Below are positions 35,577 through 43,846 of a DNA stretch of 64,000 bases, in pieces. The DNA comes from Paludibacter sp. (GTDB lineage Bacteria; Bacteroidota; Bacteroidia; Bacteroidales; Paludibacteraceae), in assembly GCA_031292575.1 (NCBI GenBank), contig JARLGX010000032.1, positions 1 to 64,000 of the forward strand. The letters are read 5' to 3'. A model generated the notes under the pieces. The model worked only from the letters and a program-made list of their open reading frames with translations. It was not told the origin of the DNA and searched no databases. The translations under genes and the position numbers were made by a program. Positions within the stretch are counted from its first letter, which is position 1. Each line of letters begins with the position of its first letter.

Positions 35577-35969
35577 ATGGAAGTAGAAAAAAAGAAATTT
35601 GAAATTGAGAAGAAGGATAACGAAATTATTTATTCTAAGGCTATTAAAGCCGGAAAGAGGATTTATTATCTGGATGTAAAGAAAAGCAGAAACGAAGATT
35701 TATTTTTAGCTATCACTGAAAGTAAGAAAAAAGTAGTTGGACACGAAGATGATGTACAAGTTACTTACGAAAAACATAAAATTTTTCTATACAAAGAAGA
35801 TTTCGATAAATTTATAGAAGGATTAGAAGATGTTGTGGCTTTTATAAAGCGTGAGCAAGGTGAAGCTCCACAACGGGAGTATTATTCACAAGAAATCGAT
35901 GAACTTGAAAATTCGGTTATTTCTGAAGAAACAAAATCGAAAAGCTTCTTTGATAAGTTTAAATTTTAA
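35577..35969 (+). CDS. PUR-alpha-like DUF3276 protein
   Basis: The start at 35577 is favoured by AGGAG just upstream; the frame is open from 35553. The about 130-residue acidic, Lys-rich protein has the DUF3276/PUR single-stranded nucleic acid-binding fold: IIYSKAIKAGKRIYYLDVKKSRNEDLFLAITESKKK and KHKIFLYKEDFDKFIEGLEDVVAFI. Related proteins from Bacteroidota and spirochaetes bind single-stranded DNA or RNA. It is monocistronic and ends at a large hairpin. Confidence 0.88.
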   Translation: MEVEKKKFEIEKKDNEIIYSKAIKAGKRIYYLDVKKSRNEDLFLAITESKKKVVGHEDDVQVTYEKHKIFLYKEDFDKFIEGLEDVVAFIKREQGEAPQREYYSQEIDELENSVISEETKSKSFFDKFKF

Positions 35970-35996
35970 AAAACGATAAAAACACTATTGAGCCAG

Positions 35997-36038
35997 GAAC
36001 CAAGACAAAAATTCAACTTTTGTTTTGGCTCTTGGTTC
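35997..36038 (+). terminator. hairpin after the DUF3276 gene
   Basis: GAACCAAG (35997-36004) pairs with CTTGGTTC (36031-36038), with an inner ACAAAA/TTTTGT stem and a one-sided bulge. It is followed by a T run. It ends only 23 bp before the threonine aldolase start, so it could also act as a leader structure for that gene. Confidence 0.6.
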
Positions 36039-36061
36039 TTTATTTCAATCAATATATATTC

Positions 36062-37078
36062 ATGAAATCTTTTGCCAGTGATAATTATTCGGGCATTCAT
36101 CCCGAAATCTTTGATGCTATTCAACGGGCTAACAACAATCACCAAATTTCGTATGGTGATGATCAATTTACCAAAGAAGCAAATACCTTATTTGAAAATG
36201 AATTTGGAAATGTACAAGTGCTCTATACTTTTAATGGCACAGGTGCTAATGTAACCTGCCTAAAATGCTGCACTTTACCATTTCAGGCGGTTATTTGTTC
36301 AGAATATGCGCACATTCTGGCCGACGAATGCGGAGCACCTACCCAAAGTATTGGCTGCTCGCTCCTACCCATCAAAACTGAGGATGGTAAACTAACTCCC
36401 GAAATGATAAAACCTTTGCTGAACCGCATTGGCAATGTTCATAATACCCAACCAAAAGTTATTTCTATTAGTCAAAGTACAGAGCTGGGAACTGTATATT
36501 CAATCAAAGAACTGAAAACACTTTGCGACTTTGCCCATGCCAACGGAATGTATATTCATTTGGATGGTGCCCGCATATCCAATGCTGTAGCTGCTTTGGG
36601 CGTAAGTCTAAAAACTGCTACTGTAGATTGCGGTGTGGATATTATGAGTTTTGGCGGAACAAAAAATGGGCTGATGATTGGTGAAGCTGTGTTGATATTT
36701 AACGAAAGCCTAAAGGCTAATGCACCGTACTATCATAAACAAACAGCACAACTATTTTCTAAAAACCGTTTTATCGCGGCTCAATTCACAGCTTTACTAA
36801 CCAACAATTTATGGTTAAGAATGGCTACACACGCCAATAAGATGGCACACTTGCTGGCCAATGAAGTAAGTAACCTGCCAGGTGTAAAAATAAACCGAAG
36901 TGTGGATGCTAATGCTGTATTTGTGATTATACCTGAACATGTAATTCAACCTTTACGCGCTCAATATCCTTTCTACGAATGGGATGCCGAAACTCACGAA
37001 CAACGATGGATGTGTTCATTTGATACCACCGAAGAGGAGGTAAAAGAATTTGCTCAGGCATTGAAACAAGTGTTGTAA
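36062..37078 (+). CDS. low-specificity L-threonine aldolase
   Basis: The start at 36062 (MKSFASDNYSGIHPEI) is chosen over 36020, whose extra residues overlap the upstream hairpin. The 338-residue fold-type I PLP enzyme cleaves threonine and allo-threonine to glycine and acetaldehyde. Seen are SDNYSGIHPE, FNGTGANVTCLKC, the His stacking region EYAHILADECGAP, HLDGARISNA and the PLP-Lys site MSFGGTKNGLMIGE. It ends at a bidirectional terminator. Confidence 0.93.
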   Translation: MKSFASDNYSGIHPEIFDAIQRANNNHQISYGDDQFTKEANTLFENEFGNVQVLYTFNGTGANVTCLKCCTLPFQAVICSEYAHILADECGAPTQSIGCSLLPIKTEDGKLTPEMIKPLLNRIGNVHNTQPKVISISQSTELGTVYSIKELKTLCDFAHANGMYIHLDGARISNAVAALGVSLKTATVDCGVDIMSFGGTKNGLMIGEAVLIFNESLKANAPYYHKQTAQLFSKNRFIAAQFTALLTNNLWLRMATHANKMAHLLANEVSNLPGVKINRSVDANAVFVIIPEHVIQPLRAQYPFYEWDAETHEQRWMCSFDTTEEEVKEFAQALKQVL

Positions 37079-37096
37079 AGACATATTTATTTTAAT

Positions 37097-37131
37097 AAAA
37101 CAGGCTGAATCAAGTTGATTCAGCCTGTTTT
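37097..37131. terminator. strong bidirectional terminator
   Basis: A perfect 15-bp stem (37097-37111 with 37117-37131) with a 5-base loop is flanked by A and T runs. It serves the convergent threonine aldolase gene and the long minus-strand uronate train that ends with gnd. Confidence 0.88.
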
Positions 37132-37150
37132 TCATTTACAATTTTGGGAC

Positions 37151-38605
37151 TTAGACTACATACGTTGTAGAAGCAGTATCTCCACCACGGCCTGTCCAGT
37201 TAGTATGGAAGAATTCGCCACGTGGACGGTCAATGCGTTCGTAAGTATGTGCTCCAAAGTAATCACGTTGAGCCTGCAACAAGTTGGCTGGCAAATGTTC
37301 AGTGCGCAATCCGTCGAAGTAGCAAAGTGCCGAAGTCAACGCCGGAACCGGAATTCCATTGGTCAGTGCAGAGGCACAAACCCTGCGCCATCCGGCTTGC
37401 GCTTTTTCTACGATTTCTTTGAAATGTGGATCGAGCAACAAGTTCTCCAGTCCGGGATTAGTGTCAAATGCTTTTTTAATATCACCTAAAAATACGGAAC
37501 GGATAATGCATCCCCCACGCCACATCAATGCGATGCCACCCAGATTTAAATTCCAGCCATATTCTTTGGCAGCTTCCATCATCAAATTATAACCTTGTGC
37601 ATACGAAATGATTTTTGCCCCAAATAAAGCATCTTTAATGTCGGAAATCATTTGTGCCTTGTCGCCAGTGAAATTTACTTTCGGTCCCTGAATGGCTTTC
37701 GAAGCCAAAACACGCATATCTTTTTGAGCAGACAGACAACGGGCAAAAACAGATTCGCCAATCAGTGTCAATGGAATACCAAAGTCAAGAGCGGATACGG
37801 CAGTCCATTTACCTGTTCCTTTTTGTCCGGCAGCATCAAGAATTTTTTCAACTAAAGGTTCACCCTTTTCGTCTTTAAATCCAAGAATATCACGGGTAAT
37901 TTCAATCAGATATGAATCCAGATCACCTTCATTATAGGCTTTGAAAACATCGTGCATTTCGTCGGCACTCAATCCAAGTAAATCTTTCATCACCTGATAA
38001 GCTTCTGTAATAATTTGCATGTCGCCATACTCGATACCGTTGTGAACCATTTTCACAAAGTGTCCGGCACCACCTTCGCCAACCCAGTCGCAGCAAGGAG
38101 TTCCATCTTCCACTTTGGCTGAAACTGCCTGAAAAATTTCTTTTACAGCTGGCCAGGCTGCAGGCGAACCACCCGGCATCATAGATGGACCAAGCAAAGC
38201 ACCTTCTTCACCACCCGAAACCCCAGTTCCAATATAAAGCAACCCTTTGCTCTCAACATATTTAGTACGACGAATGGTATCGGGATAGTGCGAATTGCCA
38301 CCATCGATAATAATATCGCCGGCTTCCAAATGAGGAATCAGTAGTTCGATAAAATCATCAACTGCCTGACCGGCTTTCACCAACATCATTACTTTGCGTG
38401 GTTTTTCTAATGAATCGCAAAGTTGCTCGATAGAATGTGTTCCAATGAATTTTTTCCCGGCACCACGTCCGTTAATGAACTGATCTACTTTTTCAACCGT
38501 ACGATTGTAAACTGCTACGGTGTAACCTTTACTTTCCATGTTCAATACCAGGTTTTCGCCCATTACGGCCAACCCGATTAATCCGATATCTGCTTTTTGT
38601 TTCAT
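37151..38605 (-). CDS. gnd: 6-phosphogluconate dehydrogenase, decarboxylating
   Basis: The 484-residue enzyme makes ribulose-5-phosphate from 6-phosphogluconate with NADP. IGLIGLAVMGENLVLNMESKGYTVAVYNRT is the nucleotide motif (the usual AVMGxN), IIDGGNSHYPDT the conserved signature, and GTGVSGGEEGALLGPSMMPGG and KMVHNGIEYGDMQ include the catalytic Lys. It is the last gene of the minus-strand train. Its start is preceded by a CCCTTTAGGG-type repeat. The association hints at gluconate or uronate flux into the pentose phosphate pathway. Confidence 0.96.
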   Translation of the reverse strand: MKQKADIGLIGLAVMGENLVLNMESKGYTVAVYNRTVEKVDQFINGRGAGKKFIGTHSIEQLCDSLEKPRKVMMLVKAGQAVDDFIELLIPHLEAGDIIIDGGNSHYPDTIRRTKYVESKGLLYIGTGVSGGEEGALLGPSMMPGGSPAAWPAVKEIFQAVSAKVEDGTPCCDWVGEGGAGHFVKMVHNGIEYGDMQIITEAYQVMKDLLGLSADEMHDVFKAYNEGDLDSYLIEITRDILGFKDEKGEPLVEKILDAAGQKGTGKWTAVSALDFGIPLTLIGESVFARCLSAQKDMRVLASKAIQGPKVNFTGDKAQMISDIKDALFGAKIISYAQGYNLMMEAAKEYGWNLNLGGIALMWRGGCIIRSVFLGDIKKAFDTNPGLENLLLDPHFKEIVEKAQAGWRRVCASALTNGIPVPALTSALCYFDGLRTEHLPANLLQAQRDYFGAHTYERIDRPRGEFFHTNWTGRGGDTASTTYVV

Positions 38606-38607
38606 AA

Positions 38608-38640
38608 ATAAGACCCCTTAATTCCCTAAAGGGAAAATTT
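38608..38640. repeat. CCCTAAAGGG-type repeat in the gnd leader
   Basis: ACCCCTTAATTCCCTAAAGGG lies immediately before the gnd start codon. It belongs to a family of related elements in this window (40853-40872, 45039-45072, 45183-45206, 46037-46057, 56308-56333), each next to the start or end of a minus-strand gene. Confidence 0.55.
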
Positions 38641-38694
38641 TAGTTAGTATTAATTGTTTCTTAAATAGTAAGTTATTAATGAGTCAATTGTAAA

Positions 38695-39813
38695 TCAATT
38701 AAATCCTATTTGCTTTAATTTTCTCATAATTTTTTCATCTATATTCTTTGCCAAAATGGTAAATGCAGGAAACTCTCTGCGAGTTGGATAATCACCACGT
38801 AACTGCTCAAAAAGTGCTACATTTTTTCTGAAGTTACTATCATCATTCCGAATATCGTATGTGTGCAATATCACTTTAGAAATAATTTCCTGTTCGCTCA
38901 ATCCTTCACCATCAATTTCAATTGTAGGATTAGTCGGTAATTCAACCCCTGAAGGCTGCCAGTTGTTCAATCCAAGCCCAAAAAAATTGTTGATAGCCTG
39001 CACACTCATCGTGGTTCCTGCTGCTTTTCCATCTTTGGAATATCCAGCAATATGTGGAGTAGCAATTTCGGTTAATCTGAGTAATTCTAAGTCAATATTA
39101 GGTTCATTCTCCCAACAATCGCACACAAATCCCGAAATTTTTTCTGCTTTCAACGCTGCTTTTACAGCATTCGTTTCAACCACTTCACCCCTGCAGGAAT
39201 TTATCAGAATAGGTTTTTTGCTTAATGAATTTAAGAACAACTCATTGCTCATGTGAAAAGTGGCATCTTCGCCTTTTATATTTAATGGGACATGCAACGT
39301 GATAATATCGGCTTCTTGCAGAACCTGTTGCAAGCTTACAAACTTTTCAGAACCTTCAGCCCGTTCACGCGGAGGGTCATTAAGCAGCACTTTCATCCCG
39401 AGCATCTCGCAAATGCGGGCCACTTTACTTCCCACATTGCCCACTCCTACTACACCGATGCATTTTTCGTTCAGTGCCCAGCCTTTACGTTCAGCGAGTA
39501 CAAACAAAGTAGATGCAATGTATTGCTCCACCGATTTGGAGTTGCAACCCGGTGCATTTGTCCACTTTATTCCTGATTTTTGGCAATAATCGGTATCGAT
39601 ATGATCAAAACCGATGGTAGCCGTAGCAATAAATTTTACCGAAGAACCGGCAAGTAATTTCTCGTTACAAATTGTGCGGGTACGTGTTACGATGGCATCA
39701 GCGTCTTTCACTACTTCAGATGTTGTTTTGGAACCAGGCAGATAAATTACCTCAGCCACATTTTCGAATGCTCCCCGAATGTATGGAATTTTATCGTCAA
39801 TAATAATCTTCAT
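38695..39813 (-). CDS. pdxB: erythronate-4-phosphate dehydrogenase
   Basis: The start at 39813 (MKIIIDDKIPYIRGAF) is the family start; the frame is open to 39933 without similarity. The 372-residue NAD enzyme acts in pyridoxal phosphate synthesis. Features are the D-2-hydroxyacid dehydrogenase core: FIATATIGFDHID, the GxGxxG motif IGVVGVGNVGSKVA, NSCRGEVVE, and catalytic His in ATPHIAGYSKDGKA. The C-terminal PdxB dimerisation domain follows. It lies 41 bp after the Gfo/Idh gene. Confidence 0.93.
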   Translation of the reverse strand: MKIIIDDKIPYIRGAFENVAEVIYLPGSKTTSEVVKDADAIVTRTRTICNEKLLAGSSVKFIATATIGFDHIDTDYCQKSGIKWTNAPGCNSKSVEQYIASTLFVLAERKGWALNEKCIGVVGVGNVGSKVARICEMLGMKVLLNDPPRERAEGSEKFVSLQQVLQEADIITLHVPLNIKGEDATFHMSNELFLNSLSKKPILINSCRGEVVETNAVKAALKAEKISGFVCDCWENEPNIDLELLRLTEIATPHIAGYSKDGKAAGTTMSVQAINNFFGLGLNNWQPSGVELPTNPTIEIDGEGLSEQEIISKVILHTYDIRNDDSNFRKNVALFEQLRGDYPTRREFPAFTILAKNIDEKIMRKLKQIGFN

Positions 39814-39854
39814 TATCCAATATGAGTTTTTACTATAATTATTCAGGTAAACTT

Positions 39855-40844
39855 TTATTTTTTGTAATACGATTTTACAATCTCTTCCATCACATAACTT
39901 GTCCTTGCTGCCGAATACATGGTGCTGACACATTCATTTTCGCCCCGCAGAGTTTCAACCACTTGTTTTATCAGAAAAAACGAGATGTTTTCAGGATTCT
40001 GGAAACTAAATCTTTCTGTACCATTTTGTGTTATTAACTCCACGTCGCCTTTGTCAAAGCATGGAAATTTAATTTTACCATTCATCCCTACTATTTCAAT
40101 GCTATCTTCTTCCGATTGTTTATCAACGACAAAACACCAGCTTCCGGTTCCAACGACCCCTGAACCAAAATTAAAAACCGCAGAAACCGTATCTTCAGCC
40201 TGATAATATCCGGCTATATTACGGGCAATTCCACTGACATTTATAATTGCTCCAAATACAAAATCAAGAAAATCGAACTGGTGCGATGCCAAATCATAGA
40301 AATGACCTCCACCTCCAATTGCGGGATTTACATGCCAATGTTGCTTGTTTTGAAACCGATCCTGCTCACCAAAAGCTTTATGTAGCTTGACATGTACAGA
40401 TAGTGGCTTTCCAATTACATGAGTATCAATTATCTCTTTCACTTTCAGAAAAGCCGGAAGCGTGCGACGGTAATACGCCACAAAAAGTGGCATTCCTGTT
40501 TCTTCTGATACCCTGATCATTTCCCTGCACTCGGCATAATTCTTTGCCATAGGCTTTTCGACATAAACAGGCTTACCTGCCTTCATAACTTCGATGGCAT
40601 ACGATGCATGCGAATCAGGGGGCGTGGCTACATATACGGCATTTACTTCGGTATCACTAATCAGGTCAAGACCATCTGTATAAAATTTTGGAACATTATG
40701 GCGCTTCGCATAATCCTGAGCTAAAAACTCATTACGCCTCATAACAGCCACAAGTTTTGAGTGTTCAACTTTATTAAATGCAGGTCCGCTTTTAAGTTCA
40801 GTAACATTGCCACACCCAATTATTCCCCAATTTATTTTTTTCAT
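39855..40844 (-). CDS. Gfo/Idh/MocA-family sugar dehydrogenase
   Basis: The 329-residue protein has an N-terminal Rossmann domain (INWGIIGCGNVTELKSGPAF). It also has the catalytic block PVYVEKPMAKNYAECREM with Lys, and a C-terminal domain with GGGHFYDLASHQFDFLDFVFG. The substrate is probably a sugar or sugar acid, since the gene sits between pdxB and the LarA-like gene in a hexuronate operon. It cannot be pinned down from sequence alone. Confidence 0.88.
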   Translation of the reverse strand: MKKINWGIIGCGNVTELKSGPAFNKVEHSKLVAVMRRNEFLAQDYAKRHNVPKFYTDGLDLISDTEVNAVYVATPPDSHASYAIEVMKAGKPVYVEKPMAKNYAECREMIRVSEETGMPLFVAYYRRTLPAFLKVKEIIDTHVIGKPLSVHVKLHKAFGEQDRFQNKQHWHVNPAIGGGGHFYDLASHQFDFLDFVFGAIINVSGIARNIAGYYQAEDTVSAVFNFGSGVVGTGSWCFVVDKQSEEDSIEIVGMNGKIKFPCFDKGDVELITQNGTERFSFQNPENISFFLIKQVVETLRGENECVSTMYSAARTSYVMEEIVKSYYKK

Positions 40845-40852
40845 AATAAGTT

Positions 40853-40872
40853 CCCCTTTTTTAGGGTTGGGG
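40853..40872. repeat. CCCCTTTTTTAGGG repeat upstream of the Gfo/Idh gene
   Basis: The plus strand reads CCCCTTTTTTAGGGTTGGGG just 8 bp beyond the Gfo/Idh start codon. It is a diverged copy of the family seen before gnd, uxuA and the SDR gene. Confidence 0.45.
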
Positions 40873-40885
40873 GTTTGTTAGTATC

Positions 40886-42175
40886 TTAGTATTTAAATCT
40901 TTCTTTAAACGCCCACAAACCCAAGGCGGGATTTGATATGTAAAAGATTTCTTCCCCATTAGGCAAGGTATTATACCCTTCTTTCAAGCCATCAAAATTA
41001 TACTTCGTCTTCATCTTATCAATGTCAGCATATTTAAAACCAACACTTTCAATTTCCTGTCGCGTAAGATTTCCGGTTTCTTTTCCGGGGCAATAGGTTA
41101 TGTTAAATCTTCCTTCGGACGAACCGTGAATAAGATGCGCAGCTGCACTCAGGTTATTTCTCAAATCTTCATTCTCGTCACAGGCTTTAAGTGTCTGAGG
41201 TGTTCCAAAATAACCGTATTTACGAATAAGGCGGTCAATTTCTTTGTCTTCGCCAAATTCTTTCAAAGCCGGAGCCAACACAATCAGTTCACCACCATCG
41301 TCAATAGCCATTCGTGTACGATAAATCGATTTATTGCCAAGCCATGTGCTCTTAAATTCAGTTGGATCGAGATAAACCAGTACTTTTTTCAACGGTTTGT
41401 CCAACATCTCAAAGTTAACCAACAAAGCCAATTTTGCTGCTTTGTCGAACACTTCAAAATCATCACCAATAAACAAACCACGGCATTTTATTTTTCCATC
41501 TGTTTTATCCAATCCAACTACGGTTTGCACATACACAATCGGCAAATTATTAGTAAAATGTTCCGAAGCATAATTAAAAATACGCCGTACCGGTGTATCA
41601 GCGTGCCCCATCATGCGTTCCATACCATAAGCTGCACCGACAAAATGGCTTTTGTTTATTCCTTCAACACCACCCGTACCTACAAAGACATTCTTGTTGT
41701 AATTGGCCATACCCACTACTTCGTGAGGAACAACCTGACCAATAGACAAAATTAAATCGAAATTACCTTCCAAAAGTAGTTTATTTACCTGAGCCGGCCA
41801 AGGAAATTCCACTGCTCCACCCGAAACTTCTTTCACAAATTCTGCCGGTACAATTCCAACAGTCACCACATCATTGCGCCAATCGTGTTCGCGAATAAGT
41901 GTAGCAGGCATTGTTCCAAACATGTGCGATATCTGATGGTCAGTCATTGCTGTGTGTGTGCCCAAAGCCGGCAATACATCTGTTAAAGCTTCGCCATAAT
42001 ACTGCCATGTAAACTCTGTCAGTTCACCGGCACGACTTGGTAAGCGTGTATAGTCGGGAGGAATAGCAAGCACTTTGTGCTTCTTTCCCATCTTTTCCAA
42101 CGCTTCAAAAAGACCTTTTTTCAGGTCATCGGCGTTAAGTTCGAGGTCTGTTGAACCAATTGAATAGTACATCAT
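40886..42175 (-). CDS. LarA-superfamily (DUF2088) protein, nickel-pincer racemase-like
   Basis: The 429-residue protein resembles lactate racemase LarA. The N-domain has IPPDYTRLPSRAGELT, close to the pyrophosphate/nucleotide-like PDxTRP loop. ALGTHTAMTD carries the first active-site His, and VVPHEVVGM the second. NYNKNVFVGTGGVEGINKSHF carries the Lys and His expected to hold the pincer cofactor. LarA homologues include racemases and epimerases of several 2-hydroxy acids. In a uronate operon an epimerase or racemase of a sugar acid is plausible. No larB, larC or larE cofactor genes are in the window. Confidence 0.8.
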   Translation of the reverse strand: MMYYSIGSTDLELNADDLKKGLFEALEKMGKKHKVLAIPPDYTRLPSRAGELTEFTWQYYGEALTDVLPALGTHTAMTDHQISHMFGTMPATLIREHDWRNDVVTVGIVPAEFVKEVSGGAVEFPWPAQVNKLLLEGNFDLILSIGQVVPHEVVGMANYNKNVFVGTGGVEGINKSHFVGAAYGMERMMGHADTPVRRIFNYASEHFTNNLPIVYVQTVVGLDKTDGKIKCRGLFIGDDFEVFDKAAKLALLVNFEMLDKPLKKVLVYLDPTEFKSTWLGNKSIYRTRMAIDDGGELIVLAPALKEFGEDKEIDRLIRKYGYFGTPQTLKACDENEDLRNNLSAAAHLIHGSSEGRFNITYCPGKETGNLTRQEIESVGFKYADIDKMKTKYNFDGLKEGYNTLPNGEEIFYISNPALGLWAFKERFKY

Positions 42176-42188
42176 ATTCTGTTATGTA

Positions 42189-42218
42189 TTAGGCGAAGGC
42201 TTAGGCTTAGGCTTAGGG
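42189..42218. repeat. hexamer array, left arm
   Basis: Five consecutive 6-bp units, three of them TTAGGC, one GAAGGC and one TTAGGG, in perfect 6-bp phase. Confidence 0.9.
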
Positions 42219-42233
42219 TGAGATTTAATTTAA

Positions 42234-42599
42234 TTATTTTTCTAAATAATGAATCAACGCATTTATTTCTTCAATTAACTTTTTATATCGTGTAATTAGA
42301 CTTTCGCTTGTTTCAATGGGTAAATATTTCTGATTTTCAGCAACCAATATTTGGCTCATTGATTCATAAGCACTTCCTCTTGCTATTTTGTAAAAACGAG
42401 TTTTATCTTTTGGTTCAAATCTTCCATAACCTTCTGCTAAATTATGAACAACTGAATTTGCAGCACGTTTTAATTGGTCAGTAAGTGCATAACGTTCTTC
42501 GGAAGGAAATTTCTTTATTAAATGATATACTTCAACAAGCAAACTGAATGACTGTTGCCAAACGCTCATATCCCGAAAATCATTGAATTTCTTATCCAT
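42234..42599 (-). CDS. four-helix-bundle S23/IVP-like protein
   Basis: The 121-residue protein fits the S23 ribosomal-RNA intervening-sequence family: FRDMSVWQQSFSLLVEVYHLIKKFP, YALTDQLKRAANSVVHNLAEGYGR, FYKIARGSAYESMSQI. It is a soluble four-helix bundle, related in fold to the Avd accessory protein of diversity-generating retroelements; no retroelement is present here. Its function is unknown. It is inserted in the same orientation as the uronate operon and bounded by inverted hexamer arrays. Confidence 0.9.
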   Translation of the reverse strand: MDKKFNDFRDMSVWQQSFSLLVEVYHLIKKFPSEERYALTDQLKRAANSVVHNLAEGYGRFEPKDKTRFYKIARGSAYESMSQILVAENQKYLPIETSESLITRYKKLIEEINALIHYLEK

Positions 42600-42646
42600 A
42601 AAACAGTTTTTCTGATATTAAGTTTTTCTTCACTTCACTTTCAATA

Positions 42647-42676
42647 GCCTAAGCCTGTGCCTAAGCCTGTGCCTAA
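42647..42676. repeat. hexamer array, right arm
   Basis: Five 6-bp units alternating GCCTAA and GCCTGT, in perfect phase. It is the inverted counterpart of the array at 42189-42218 and touches the kdgK stop codon. Confidence 0.9.
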
Positions 42677-42677
42677 G

Positions 42678-43754
42678 TTACCTCTTCACTCTCGCATTTC
42701 CGCCCCAGATACTCCAGATTTGGTCTTCGTCAGCAGGTTGTGCATAGTCGGTTAAGAATGTGGTTGCCAATGCACCAGAAGCCCAACCGAATTGTGCCCA
42801 TTTTTCTGATTCCCACCCTTTCAGGATAGCGTAAAGCATACCACCCACAAAACCATCGCCACCGCCAATTCGGTCAAGCACATTGATTTTACGTGGTTCA
42901 ATCACATTCCAGGTTTCTCCATCAAGCATAATAGCACCCCAAAGATGTTCGTTGGTGCTGATTACCTGACGCAATGTAGTTGCATAAACCGAAGCATTGG
43001 GGAAAGCCTGTTTTACACGTCCAATCATACCCTTGAACCCTTCAATTTGGGCTTCAATGCCTTTTCCTCCTGCTTCAGGGCCTTCAATACCCAAACAAAG
43101 CTGGAAATCTTCTTCATTCCCAATTAAAATATCAGACACAGAAGCAATTTCAGTAAAAATATCGCGTAATTCCTTGTCACGACCTTTCCAAAAAGAAGCA
43201 CGGTAGTTTAAATCAAATGAAATGCGTGTTCCTGTTTTTTTAGCGTAACGGGCCAATTGCAGACAGAATTCGCTTGTTTCGACTGATAAAGCAGCAATTA
43301 ATCCGGATAAATGCAAAATCTGAACACCTTCTTTTTCAAAGATACGGCCTAAATCAAAATCTTTTACATTCAATGTTCGTCCTACTTCACCGGCACGGTC
43401 GTTCAACACCCGTGGTCCTCTTGAACCGAAGCCACTATCAGCAATATTAAACTGATGACGATAGCCCCAGGGATCGCCCTGAGCTACTTCGGGTCCTTCA
43501 TAATCCATGTGGCGGCTTTTCAGATCACTTTTAATCATTTGTGCAATCGGACTGTCTTTCACGAAAGTAGTCAATACTTTTACCGGAAGTCCCAGGTAAG
43601 AGGAAATACTGGCAACATTTGTTTCGGCACTCGAAACCTCCATTTGAAATAATTTGCTGCTCTGAACAGGTTGTCCATTTACAGGCGTAATGCGAACACC
43701 CATACTGGTGGCTACCATTAATGAGTATTTAAAATCTTTTTTTAGTGTTATCAT
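42678..43754 (-). CDS. kdgK: 2-dehydro-3-deoxygluconokinase (PfkB family)
   Basis: The 358-residue sugar kinase phosphorylates KDG to KDPG. PfkB features are the sugar-binding region SSAETNVASISSYLGLPVKVLTTF, FDLNYRASFWKGRD, ILIGNEEDF, and the C-terminal ATP/anion-hole motif DRIGGGDGFVGGMLYAIL with the catalytic Asp near residue 298. It is slightly longer than average. It follows uxuA, the enzyme that makes its substrate. The IVS-like element begins right after its stop. Confidence 0.93.
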   Translation of the reverse strand: MITLKKDFKYSLMVATSMGVRITPVNGQPVQSSKLFQMEVSSAETNVASISSYLGLPVKVLTTFVKDSPIAQMIKSDLKSRHMDYEGPEVAQGDPWGYRHQFNIADSGFGSRGPRVLNDRAGEVGRTLNVKDFDLGRIFEKEGVQILHLSGLIAALSVETSEFCLQLARYAKKTGTRISFDLNYRASFWKGRDKELRDIFTEIASVSDILIGNEEDFQLCLGIEGPEAGGKGIEAQIEGFKGMIGRVKQAFPNASVYATTLRQVISTNEHLWGAIMLDGETWNVIEPRKINVLDRIGGGDGFVGGMLYAILKGWESEKWAQFGWASGALATTFLTDYAQPADEDQIWSIWGGNARVKR

Positions 43755-43764
43755 GATTTATTTA

Positions 43765-43800
43765 TTAGTTGATTGGTTAATTCGCTAATTAGTTAATTGG
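43765..43800. repeat. TTAATTGG-type tandem-like repeat
   Basis: The spacer between kdgK and uxuA holds three imperfect 12-bp units built from TTAGTT, GATTGG, TTAATT and AATTGG words. It resembles a simple-sequence array like the hexamer arms further along, but with a different unit. Confidence 0.4.
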
Positions 43801-43846
43801 TTTAAGTTGTTCCTTATACAATCAATCGTAAATATAAAATTGTAAA

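Larger units (their letters stand above)
42189..42676 (-). mobile_element. IVS-like element: S23-type gene between inverted hexamer arrays
   Basis: Two 30-bp arrays of five hexamers each flank one small gene: TTAGGC-type at 42189-42218 and GCCTAA/GCCTGT-type at 42647-42676. In antiparallel alignment they match at about 25 of 30 positions, so the transcript of this interval would close into a long stem. This is the layout of 23S rRNA intervening sequences, which encode the same protein family and are cut out by RNase III. Here it sits between kdgK and larA, 1 bp from the kdgK stop and 13 bp from the larA start. That it is mobile or processed is inference. Confidence 0.6.

Noticed and set aside
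38695-39813. Hydroxypyruvate or glyoxylate reductase serving the glycerate kinase
   Set aside because: The C-terminal dimerisation domain and overall match point to PdxB rather than a sugar-acid reductase.
41126-41755. 209-codon plus-strand frame opposite the LarA-like gene
   Set aside because: It is antisense to a conserved protein, with no motif, start context or family similarity.
42234-42599. Avd accessory protein of a diversity-generating retroelement
   Set aside because: The protein fits S23/IVP better, and no reverse transcriptase or template repeat is adjacent.
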